This document shows, one piece after another, positions 1-5,938 of a stretch of DNA of 7,271 nt. Position 1 is the first letter of the stretch; each line of letters starts with the position of its first letter. Source of the stretch: Sulfurimonas sp. (GTDB lineage: Bacteria > Campylobacterota > Campylobacteria > Campylobacterales > Sulfurimonadaceae); assembly GCA_003978475.1 (NCBI GenBank), contig QNZR01000181.1, forward strand, positions 1 through 7,271. The letters run 5' to 3'. Made by a program: the position numbers and the translations under genes. The notes beneath the pieces are model-generated. The model did not search any database. It was not told the origin of the DNA and saw nothing but the letters and a program-made list of their open reading frames with translations.

Positions 1-997
1 CCTGATCGTTACCAAAATGAAACAGAGCGACCCGTCCGACAGAGCTGGAGACCCCGTTATCAAACGATGCAATCATTTCACCGTTAGCATTAATATTATA
101 GCCCACCAAATCACCGGCGGCACGACCGTCGTGTTCGCTGTCATAGCTGACTTTGACATTATCGATGGAGGTGACACCAGCAAAGGATTCTCCCAAATTC
201 ATGGTTAAGGGCACTCCGGAATTGTCGAGGCTTGGCACCGTGTATCCCAGTATGGCACCACGGGCATCAAACTGTACCGTACCCTGCTGCGTTGCATAAA
301 CATCTGCACCGTCTTTAGAGCTCAAAGTCGCCACAATATCCCACGTAATTCCCTCTTGAGGTTGCTGGGCACTTTTGGTATATTCCAGAAGCAAAAAACG
401 CTCTTCGCCACTAGGTGAGATGACCGTGCTGCTTTGGTGAATGACCTCTTCGCTGGATGTCAGATTTCCTGAAAAATTAATATAAGATGTCGGTTCCGCA
501 TTGACATGTAAATTGGTCGGCAGTGTCATTTTTGTCTGTTCTGAGGGAGCACCCAGTGGCGTGGTGTCAACAATATTGCTCATCACATTGCCTTGCAGAT
601 TGCTGCCGAGAGTTCCTAGAAGGTACATACCGTCATAACTGACCAAATGACGATCGGCATCAAACGTAAAGGCGCCGGCACGGGTAAACATCGTATCCGC
701 TCCGGAACTCACACCAAACCATCCATCTCCGGCAATAGCCAGATCGGTAGCACTGTCAGTTCCCATCAGACTCCCGTAGCTCTGAGTCATTGCCGTGGTT
801 TGCACCTGTGATCCGAGACCGACGGCATTGACAGAAGCGGCTTGCGTGTGCAGAGTCTCTTCAAACAGTGTCGAAAACTCTGTTGCGTCGGCGCGAAATC
901 CTACCGTATTGATATTGGCCAGATTATTGGAGGTCACATCCAGACTGTACTGGAAGGTCTTCATGCCCGTAAGCCCGGTATAAAATGCCTGATTCAT
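1..997 (-). CDS. flgE: Flagellar hook protein FlgE-type (partial, C-terminus outside window)
   Basis: The reverse-strand frame from ATG at 997 stays open for 332 codons to the left edge. The N-terminus (MNQAFYTGLTGMKTFQYSLD) followed by NNLANINTVGFR at residues 24-35 is the flagellar rod/hook signature. TDLAIAGDGWFGV at 84-96 is the matching FlgE/FlgF/FlgG motif. The long serine-, threonine- and aspartate-rich stretch beyond residue 100 fits the large, insertion-containing FlgE proteins of Campylobacterota rather than the short rod protein FlgG. FlgE subunits are exported by the flagellar type III apparatus, without a cleaved signal peptide, and polymerise into the hook beneath the FlgD cap. 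The start lies 3 nt after the flgD stop, with GAAGG at 1005-1009 inside the end of flgD as ribosome binding site, so translation is probably coupled. H. pylori and C. jejuni carry two FlgE paralogues, and the copy beside flgD is not necessarily the main hook subunit. Family assignment is firm; paralogue identity is not. Confidence 0.9.
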   Translation of the reverse strand, partial: MNQAFYTGLTGMKTFQYSLDVTSNNLANINTVGFRADATEFSTLFEETLHTQAASVNAVGLGSQVQTTAMTQSYGSLMGTDSATDLAIAGDGWFGVSSGADTMFTRAGAFTFDADRHLVSYDGMYLLGTLGSNLQGNVMSNIVDTTPLGAPSEQTKMTLPTNLHVNAEPTSYINFSGNLTSSEEVIHQSSTVISPSGEERFLLLEYTKSAQQPQEGITWDIVATLSSKDGADVYATQQGTVQFDARGAILGYTVPSLDNSGVPLTMNLGESFAGVTSIDNVKVSYDSEHDGRAAGDLVGYNINANGEMIASFDNGVSSSVGRVALFHFGNDQ

Positions 998-1000
998 CAC

Positions 1001-1660
1001 TTAGCCTTCATAAATTTCTTTAATGGAATCCAGAGGAACGTAGCTTGAGCCTAATTTAACCAGCGCCTCCCCCTCTTCAAATCGAACCGACTCAATCGGA
1101 TAGGTACCGACACGTGTTTCATGGTTGTTACCGGAGGCATCGTTATAATTTGCAGTCACATAATACAGCCCGTCTTCCACCGGCTCACCGTTGACCTTGC
1201 CATCCCATGTAAAATCCTGTACCCCTTTATCGGTAGTGCTTAGTGCAATGGAATCCACCGTATTTCCGTTGCTATCTAGTATATTGATGGTACCGCTGCT
1301 GACATCCTGAGAAAAATAGAGTTGAAACTCCGTACCCGTTCCCTCTTCAACCACAATGGCATTACTGCCGGTATCGGCAATTTTTCCAATAGCGGCAATC
1401 GTACTAAACTGCAAACTGTTCCCCAATGATGCCGTCAACTCCTCCAACGCCTTGTTTGTATTGGTCGAAGCTTCCAATGCGGCTAACTGTGATGTTTGTG
1501 ATAAAATCTTATCACTGTCCATCGGTTCTGTAGGATCCTGATATTTAAGCTGAACCAAAAGCAGTTTCAAAAAATCATCTTTTCCTAACACCCCGTTAGG
1601 GTTGGTTCCTGCCGGGCCATTGGTTAATGACGTCGTGTTGGTATTGTTTGTTACTTCCAT
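1001..1660 (-). CDS. flgD: Flagellar hook assembly/capping protein FlgD
   Basis: This is a complete 219-residue protein, a usual length for FlgD. After a flexible Asn/Thr-rich N-terminus (residues 1-24) comes the family signature LGKDDFLKLLLVQLKYQDP at 25-43, followed by PMDSDKILSQTSQLAALE at 46-63. The second half is the FlgD Ig-like/Tudor-like module, visible as FTWDG at 150-154 and DGLYYVTA at 163-170. FlgD is exported through the flagellar type III system and forms the cap at the tip of the growing hook, where it guides FlgE polymerisation before being discarded. The ATG at 1658-1660 is preceded by AAAGGA at 1668-1673 with a 7-nt spacer. That site overlaps the fliK stop codon, implying co-translation. 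It sits between fliK and flgE, as in other Campylobacterota. The identification is secure. Confidence 0.96.
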   Translation of the reverse strand: MEVTNNTNTTSLTNGPAGTNPNGVLGKDDFLKLLLVQLKYQDPTEPMDSDKILSQTSQLAALEASTNTNKALEELTASLGNSLQFSTIAAIGKIADTGSNAIVVEEGTGTEFQLYFSQDVSSGTINILDSNGNTVDSIALSTTDKGVQDFTWDGKVNGEPVEDGLYYVTANYNDASGNNHETRVGTYPIESVRFEEGEALVKLGSSYVPLDSIKEIYEG

Positions 1661-1672
1661 AATAAATTCCTT

Positions 1673-3157
1673 TTAAACATATCGTGGCACAATAAGCTCG
1701 AGTGATGTCATGATGTCATGGGCATCATCACCCTCGGCATTGGCATACTTCTCATATGCCTCCATCATATTATGCTGATGCTGACTCTGTCGCTGCTGTT
1801 CTCCGCCACCGGTATTGAACTGCATGGTAGCATTGCTCAAACCGTTATTGGCAAGCTGATTTTTAAGCTCTACAGAATGCTGTGCCAAAATGGCAATGGC
1901 GCTGTTATTGGAGCTGATATTAATGTGTACATTATTGCCACGCTGAATCATGGTCACATCAACCTCACCCAGCTTTGCGGGATTAAGCTGCATGGTAATG
2001 CGGGTAAAGGGCGGTTTATAGTTTTCAACAGCCTCTTTAAGCGTCGTGGCAACGTGTGCCACCATCTGCTTGGCATCTTTGACTTTAAGCTCCAACGTCT
2101 CTTTACCGGCAATCTGTACGGGAGCTATGGAAAGTGTCCTGGTCTCGGATTTGACATCATCGGCGTAAGAGGATCGCGACGTATCACCACCAAGCGAGGT
2201 ATGCAGTTGACGCAACACATCGGTATCAACGGTATTACCAGAAGAAGCAACACGAACTTTCTCATGCAGCCCATCAAAGACCGCTGCCGGCATGGCAGGT
2301 ACGGTCGGCGGTTGCGAAGCCGCAACCAGAGGTTTTGTTCCCAAAGGAGCCGTACTTGCCTCGCTAGCAGGCATCATCGGAGTTTTGAGTGTTTCTTGAC
2401 GAGCAACCTCTTTGGTACGCGGCAACGGCTCATGCAACAGCGTCTTTAGCGCCTCGTGTTTGTCTGGTGTATCTTGAGGCACTTTGACCCTCTGAACTCC
2501 ACCCTCGGACTCATGATAATCACTTTTAAAACGTACCAAAGCCTGTGTCGAATACTCGGTACTTTTTTCTCGAGGCTTCAGTATGGCAAGCATGTCATCA
2601 CCGACACTAGGATCAGGCAGTTTGGTTTGCAGGGTCTCAAGCGTCATTTTTGAAACGTCAATACCCATTTTTTCTGCCAACACCGCAAGCCCCTGTAGTG
2701 TTTTTGGCAAGGCATCACGATCGAGTATGATACCCTGCACTTTACTGATATCAGTGATTTGCTGTTTTAAAAATGCTTTCGCTTCGGCAATAATTGGTGT
2801 CAGATCATCCGCACTATACCCTTGACGCAACTGTGGATGAAGTATACGCAACTCATCGGTAGCATCAGCAGCATCGAAAGCGTCTATATTCAGCGGTTCC
2901 AACAGTTTCCGAAGTTCCGTATCGACCTCTATGGACGTCTCGTCTTCAGAGTGTTGAAGGGACGTGCGCATGACTGCTTCCAATGATGACAAATCAATAA
3001 AGTCGGCACCTTTGTTGCTGCCCATCGCTTTAACATCCATACCCAGCTGTTGGAGTATGCGCGCAAAGTTTGCATTCACTTCCCCTTTGGCATTGCCGCG
3101 TAACAGCTGCGTCAATGAAAAACCGGCGGCTTCATTTTGACTTTTTGGTAACACCAC
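1673..3157 (-). CDS. fliK: Flagellar hook-length control protein FliK
   Basis: The 494-residue protein has a long, low-complexity N-terminal and central part (residues 1 to about 370) rich in Ala, Pro, Thr and charged residues, as expected of the secreted molecular-ruler region. A conserved C-terminal Flg_hook domain follows at roughly 375-450. Its core TRITMQLNPAKLGEVDVTM (385-403) contains the LNPAKLGEV block typical of FliK. A Gln/His-rich linker (450-463) leads to a tail ending SLELIVPRYV. FliK measures hook length during export and switches the flagellar export gate (via FlhB) from hook to filament substrates. The start is GTG at 3155-3157, with AAAGGAG at 3163-3169 upstream. A second GTG directly follows and is an alternative start one codon later. 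It is the first gene of the fliK-flgD-flgE operon. The N-terminal half is too diverged to identify alone; the call rests on the C-terminal domain and the neighbours. Confidence 0.93.
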   Translation of the reverse strand: MVLPKSQNEAAGFSLTQLLRGNAKGEVNANFARILQQLGMDVKAMGSNKGADFIDLSSLEAVMRTSLQHSEDETSIEVDTELRKLLEPLNIDAFDAADATDELRILHPQLRQGYSADDLTPIIAEAKAFLKQQITDISKVQGIILDRDALPKTLQGLAVLAEKMGIDVSKMTLETLQTKLPDPSVGDDMLAILKPREKSTEYSTQALVRFKSDYHESEGGVQRVKVPQDTPDKHEALKTLLHEPLPRTKEVARQETLKTPMMPASEASTAPLGTKPLVAASQPPTVPAMPAAVFDGLHEKVRVASSGNTVDTDVLRQLHTSLGGDTSRSSYADDVKSETRTLSIAPVQIAGKETLELKVKDAKQMVAHVATTLKEAVENYKPPFTRITMQLNPAKLGEVDVTMIQRGNNVHINISSNNSAIAILAQHSVELKNQLANNGLSNATMQFNTGGGEQQRQSQHQHNMMEAYEKYANAEGDDAHDIMTSLELIVPRYV

Positions 3158-3162
3158 AACAA

Positions 3163-3169
3163 CTCCTTT
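3163..3169 (-). promoter_or_regulatory. Ribosome binding site deciding the fliK GTG start
   Basis: Read on the minus strand this is AAAGGAG, a near-perfect Shine-Dalgarno sequence, 5 nt before the first GTG (3155-3157) and 8 nt before the tandem second GTG (3152-3154). There is no in-frame ATG nearby, so a GTG start is well supported. Which of the two GTG codons is used cannot be told from sequence. Confidence 0.75.
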
Positions 3170-3173
3170 CTTT

Positions 3174-3260
3174 TTACATGTAACTAGTCAAAGCAATTAG
3201 TATTCCATAATAAAAAAAAATCTTTTTAAACCTAGATTTGACTTTGTCATTTACATGTAA
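3174..3260. repeat. Paired TTACATGTAA palindromes in a larger inverted repeat
   Basis: The perfect 10-bp palindrome TTACATGTAA occurs twice in the fliK-typA intergenic region, at 3174-3183 and 3251-3260, 77 bp apart. The second copy extends to a 14-bp perfect palindrome, ATTTACATGTAAAT, at 3249-3262. The similarity continues outward from the cores in opposite orientation. Plus-strand 3174-3193 reads TTACATGTAACTAGTCAAAG, and minus-strand 3260-3242 reads TTACATGTAAATGACAAAG, so the pair also forms a long imperfect inverted repeat around a 48-nt spacer. Both arms lie downstream of the predicted sigma-54 start site, within the fliK leader, and the left arm begins just upstream of the fliK ribosome binding site. 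This could be a two-site operator for a dimeric regulator or an RNA stem in the leader. Neither role is proven. Confidence 0.6.
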
Positions 3261-3273
3261 ATTCTCAACACTG

Positions 3274-3289
3274 TGCATACTCCCTGCCA
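3274..3289 (-). promoter_or_regulatory. Sigma-54 (RpoN) -24/-12 promoter for fliK-flgD-flgE
   Basis: On the minus strand this reads TGGCAGGGAGTATGCA. Compared with the consensus TGGCACG-N4-TTGCW it matches 10 of the 12 specified positions and keeps the invariant GG and GC with exactly 10 nt between them. Transcription would begin near 3263, giving a leader of about 105 nt before the fliK GTG. In Campylobacter and Helicobacter the hook genes, including fliK, flgD and flgE, are known class-2 genes dependent on RpoN and the FlgS/FlgR two-component system. Position, orientation and target genes therefore all agree. Activator binding sites cannot be identified from this window. Confidence 0.8.
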
Positions 3290-3306
3290 CTTCAAGAGGT
3301 TTATAA

Positions 3307-3335
3307 CCTTTATATAACTTTGTTTTAGATAAAAT
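3307..3335 (+). promoter_or_regulatory. Possible sigma-70 promoter for typA
   Basis: A -10-like hexamer TAAAAT at 3330-3335 lies in an AT-rich run, TTTTAGATAAAAT. A weak CCTTTA at 3307-3312 sits at 17-bp spacing as a -35. Campylobacterota housekeeping promoters usually have a poor -35 and an AT-rich upstream region, so a weak -35 is not a strong objection. TATAAC at 3313-3318 is an alternative -10. A promoter is needed here because the upstream operon is divergent, but the exact position is a guess. Confidence 0.4.
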
Positions 3336-3368
3336 TCCAAAAAAATATTTGCTCTTAAATAGAGAGAC

Positions 3369-3374
3369 AGAGGA
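3369..3374 (+). promoter_or_regulatory. Ribosome binding site deciding the typA TTG start
   Basis: AGAGGA ends 6 nt before TTG at 3381-3383. The residues right after this TTG (QKIRNIAVIAHVDHGKTT) are exactly where TypA proteins normally begin, and no in-frame ATG precedes the G1 motif. The TTG start is therefore well supported. Confidence 0.75.
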
Positions 3375-3380
3375 ATTCCC

Positions 3381-5195
3381 TTGCAAAAGATTAGAAATAT
3401 TGCCGTTATCGCACACGTTGACCACGGTAAAACAACCTTAGTTGACGGTTTACTACAGCAGTCCGGTACATTCAGTTCTCATGAACATCACGATGAACGG
3501 GCTATGGACAGTAACGATTTGGAAAAAGAGCGTGGTATTACCATTCTTTCAAAAAACACGGCTATTCGCTATAAAGATTACAAAATTAACATTATTGACA
3601 CTCCGGGTCACGCCGACTTTGGCGGTGAAGTAGAACGTGTTCTTAAAATGGTCGACGGTGTTCTACTGCTGGTCGATGCTTACGAAGGGGTCATGCCGCA
3701 GACAAAATTCGTTGTCAAAAAAATGCTGGCACTTGGGAAAATGCCCATTGTCATCATCAACAAAATTGACAAGCCTTCTGCCGATCCGGATCGGGTGGTT
3801 GATGAAGTTTTTGATCTTTTTGCCGCCATGGATGCCAGTGAAGAACAGCAGGACTTTCCTGTCGTCTACGCTGCAGCACGCGACGGCATCGCCAAACTGG
3901 ATATGGATGATGACAATGATAATTTCGAGTGCCTTTTTGAAACCATTCTTGAACGCATTCCCGTTCCCGAGGGCGATAAAGACAATGCCCTTCAGGCGCA
4001 GGTCTTTACCCTTGATTATGACAACTATGTCGGTAAAATCGGTATTTCCCGTATTTTCAACGGCACCATAGCCAAAGGTGATGCGATTATGCTCGCTAAA
4101 GCCGATGGTGAACTGGTCAAAGGAAAGGTTAGCAAACTCATTGGCTTTCACGGACTCAACCGTATGGAAATCAATGAAGCCGAAGCCGGCGACATTGTTG
4201 CTATTGCCGGAATGGAAACCGTTGATGTCGGTGACTCGGTCGTGGATCCGAGCAATCCCATGCCGCTTGACCCAATGCATATTGAAGAGCCGACACTGAC
4301 CGTCGTTTTTTCGGTCAATGACTCACCTTTAGCCGGAACCGAAGGCAAACACGTCACCTCCAACAAACTCAAAGACCGTCTGGAGCAGGAGATGCAAACC
4401 AATGTTGCCATGAAACTCGAAGTCGTCGGCGAGGGAAAATTTAAAGTTTCCGGTCGTGGTGAACTACAGATTACCGTATTGGCAGAAAATATGCGCCGTG
4501 AAGACTTTGAATTTGGCATCAGTCGTCCGGAGGTTATTGTTAAAGAGATTGAAGGCATCAAATGTGAGCCTTTTGAGCATCTGGTAATTGATACTCCTGA
4601 TGATTTCAGCGGCACGGTTATTGAGCGTCTGGGCAAACGCAAAGCGGAGATGAAATCCATGTTGCCGATGGGTGAAGGATTTACCCGAATCGAATTTGAG
4701 ATTCCCGCACGCGGACTCATCGGTTTTCGAGGACAATTTTTGACCGATACTCGAGGTGAAGGGGTCATGAACCACTCCTTTTTGGAGTTCCGTCCCTACT
4801 CCGGAAGTGTAGAGAGCCGCCAATACGGTGCACTCATTTCTATGGAATCCGGCGTTGCTCTGGCCTACTCTATTTTTAATCTGCAAGATCGCGGGGTGAT
4901 GTTTATTGAGCCGCAAACAAAAGTTTACTCCGGCATGATTATTGGTGAACACAGCCGTTCCAATGACCTTGAGATCAATCCTATCAAGGGAAAACAACAG
5001 AGCAATGTTCGCTCCAGCGGTGCCGATGATGCCATTAAACTGGTTCCGCCACGTGATATGAACCTGGAAAAAGCACTGGAGTGGATTGAAGAAGACGAGT
5101 TGCTTGAGGTTACACCTAAAAGTATTCGTGTCCGTAAACGATACCTTGATGCCACAGAGAGAAAACGTCACGCACGGAAAGTAAAATCATCATAA
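3381..5195 (+). CDS. typA: Ribosome-associated translational GTPase TypA/BipA
   Basis: This is a complete 604-residue protein, the usual length for TypA/BipA. All GTPase motifs are intact: G1 AHVDHGKT at 11-18, G2 RGITI at 51-55, G3 DTPGH at 73-77, G4 NKID at 127-130 and a G5-like YAAA at 163-166. An EF-Tu domain-2-like barrel follows at about 200-290. The elongation-factor-like GRGELQITVLAENMRRE begins at 358. The TypA-specific part contains ARGLIGFRGQFLTDTRGEG from 443 and NVRSSGADDAI from 542. The basic C-terminal tail (RVRKRYLDATERKRHARK) fits rRNA contact. TypA binds the 70S ribosome in an EF-G-like position and in other bacteria supports 50S assembly and growth at low temperature or under stress. 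It starts at TTG and is transcribed divergently from the flagellar operon. It has no close downstream partner (224 nt to the next start), so it is probably monocistronic. Confidence 0.98.
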   Translation: MQKIRNIAVIAHVDHGKTTLVDGLLQQSGTFSSHEHHDERAMDSNDLEKERGITILSKNTAIRYKDYKINIIDTPGHADFGGEVERVLKMVDGVLLLVDAYEGVMPQTKFVVKKMLALGKMPIVIINKIDKPSADPDRVVDEVFDLFAAMDASEEQQDFPVVYAAARDGIAKLDMDDDNDNFECLFETILERIPVPEGDKDNALQAQVFTLDYDNYVGKIGISRIFNGTIAKGDAIMLAKADGELVKGKVSKLIGFHGLNRMEINEAEAGDIVAIAGMETVDVGDSVVDPSNPMPLDPMHIEEPTLTVVFSVNDSPLAGTEGKHVTSNKLKDRLEQEMQTNVAMKLEVVGEGKFKVSGRGELQITVLAENMRREDFEFGISRPEVIVKEIEGIKCEPFEHLVIDTPDDFSGTVIERLGKRKAEMKSMLPMGEGFTRIEFEIPARGLIGFRGQFLTDTRGEGVMNHSFLEFRPYSGSVESRQYGALISMESGVALAYSIFNLQDRGVMFIEPQTKVYSGMIIGEHSRSNDLEINPIKGKQQSNVRSSGADDAIKLVPPRDMNLEKALEWIEEDELLEVTPKSIRVRKRYLDATERKRHARKVKSS

Positions 5196-5209
5196 TGACA
5201 GAAAGAGGT

Positions 5210-5249
5210 CGGTGGCTTTAGGCTCAAACACTACAGCCTAAAACCACCG
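5210..5249. repeat. 40-nt imperfect hairpin behind typA; terminator or REP/PATE-like palindrome
   Basis: The left arm CGGTGG-C-TTTAGGCT (5210-5224) pairs with the right arm AGCCTAAA-A-CCACCG (5235-5249). This gives 14 base pairs with one C/A mismatch around a 10-nt loop. It starts 14 nt after the typA stop, where a terminator is expected. However, no T-run follows on the plus strand (the sequence continues GTTGAATAC), and the minus-strand side is only mildly pyrimidine-rich. It may stabilise or attenuate the 3' end of the typA mRNA. It may also be a palindromic repeat of the kind tied to IS200/IS605-type transposition, whose hairpins are often flanked by TTGAAT- or TTGAT-like sequence. Copy number in the genome is unknown. 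Confidence 0.55.
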
Positions 5250-5278
5250 GTTGAATACTAGGAGTTGATTAAAAAGAA

Positions 5279-5304
5279 TCTCTTCAACATTCATGGTTGA
5301 GAGA
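5279..5304. repeat. Short inverted repeat in the typA-RDD intergenic region
   Basis: TCTC-T-TCAAC (5279-5288) pairs with GTTGAGAGA (5296-5304) around a 7-nt loop, giving 9 base pairs with a bulged T. There is no following T-run. It may simply be a local fold in a typA read-through transcript. Nothing else in 5250-5380 is recognisable, and no coding signal is visible there. Confidence 0.3.
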
Positions 5305-5383
5305 ACAAAAGTATACGGTTGTTTAGTTAACTGTCTGTAAATAATGGTTTTCAACATCGCTAACAGCAGTCCGGTCAACACCT

Positions 5384-5413
5384 CTTACAATAGCCCACAA
5401 AAAAGTGTATAAT
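5384..5413 (+). promoter_or_regulatory. Sigma-70 promoter for the RDD-permease unit, possibly leaderless
   Basis: A perfect TATAAT sits at 5408-5413, with CTTACA (4 of 6 to TTGACA) at 5384-5389 and an 18-bp spacer. The usual 6-8 nt from the -10 to the start site places +1 at about 5419-5421, on the ATG of the RDD gene at 5420-5422. No Shine-Dalgarno sequence precedes that ATG, which is consistent with a leaderless mRNA. Confidence 0.6.
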
Positions 5414-5419
5414 GCCACC

Positions 5420-5935
5420 ATGAGATGGCGCAATATAAAACAAAAAAAACAGACCAAAACAGACACCAATGCATCGGTTCCACAACGACTTTTTGCCGGT
5501 TTTTGGACGCGCGCCCTGGGATTTATAACCGATCTTTTTATGATAGGAATCCCTATCAGTCTGTTCATGATGATTGTTTTTGGACGCGATGAAATGAAAA
5601 GTGCTACCGCGCTCGATGTGATTGCCCACAATGAAGCCGCGATCACCAATGCTCCTGATCCTCTTGTCTCCCTTTTACATGTCATTTTGACCATGGGCAT
5701 CTATGTCTTTTTATGGCACCGCAATGGAAAAACTCCCGGCAAACAGCTGGCACACACCAAAGTCGTCGATGCCAAAACACTTCAACCGGCTTCGTATGTT
5801 CAGCTGATTGTCCGTTTTTTAGGATATTTTCTCTCCGCCGTTACTCTTGTAGGTTTTTTTCTGGGGCTGTTTCGTCATGATAAACGTACCCTGCATGATC
5901 TTATCAGCCGCACTGCCGTTATTTACACTTCGTAA
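5420..5935 (+). CDS. RDD-family integral membrane protein
   Basis: From the ATG at 5420 this encodes 171 residues. A Lys/Gln-rich N-terminus (1-22) leads into RLFAGFWTRALGFITDLFM, which carries the family Arg (R31) and Asp (D38) at the start of the first membrane segment (about 33-54). A second hydrophobic segment is at about 80-98. The conserved GKTPGK at 103-108 follows, then VVDAKTLQPASY, a third hydrophobic segment at about 126-150, and the closing block RHDKRTLHDLISRTAVI (152-168). This is the complete RDD domain. The family's biochemical role is mostly unknown; some members in other bacteria are linked to ion transport or stress, so no substrate is assigned. An in-frame GTG at 5405 would add five residues but lacks a ribosome binding site and would place the TATAAT box inside the gene, so ATG 5420 is preferred. 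The permease gene starts 3 nt after its stop, so the two are probably co-transcribed. Confidence 0.9.
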   Translation: MRWRNIKQKKQTKTDTNASVPQRLFAGFWTRALGFITDLFMIGIPISLFMMIVFGRDEMKSATALDVIAHNEAAITNAPDPLVSLLHVILTMGIYVFLWHRNGKTPGKQLAHTKVVDAKTLQPASYVQLIVRFLGYFLSAVTLVGFFLGLFRHDKRTLHDLISRTAVIYTS

Positions 5936-5938
5936 TTG

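Noticed and set aside
1718..2449. Plus-strand 243-residue ORF antisense to fliK
   Set aside because: It lies wholly inside the well-supported fliK gene, is rich in His, Cys and Arg in an unnatural pattern, and has no domain I recognise. It is a mirror frame of a real gene.
3174..3425. Minus-strand 83-residue ORF across the fliK-typA intergenic region
   Set aside because: Its first codons are antisense to the start of typA, it has no clear family features, and it runs through the sigma-54 promoter and both palindromes. It is best read as regulatory DNA.
4148..5171. Minus-strand ORFs of 206 and 235 residues opposite typA
   Set aside because: Both are antisense to highly conserved TypA coding sequence, with Ser/Pro-rich or Phe/Asn-rich composition typical of shadow frames and no family resemblance.
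5196..5270. Complete insertion sequence or TnpB/omega-RNA unit
   Set aside because: Only one hairpin and a short TTGAAT/TTGAT-like context are present. There is no transposase or TnpB frame in either direction and no second element end, so at most a solitary palindromic repeat is claimed.
5405..5419. Upstream GTG start for the RDD gene
   Set aside because: It has no ribosome binding site, and the TATAAT at 5408-5413 would fall inside the coding region. ATG 5420 fits the promoter better.
5323..5700. Minus-strand 125-residue ORF covering the RDD promoter and gene start
   Set aside because: It is antisense to the conserved RDD domain and has no recognisable motifs. The plus-strand RDD gene and its TATAAT box explain the region.
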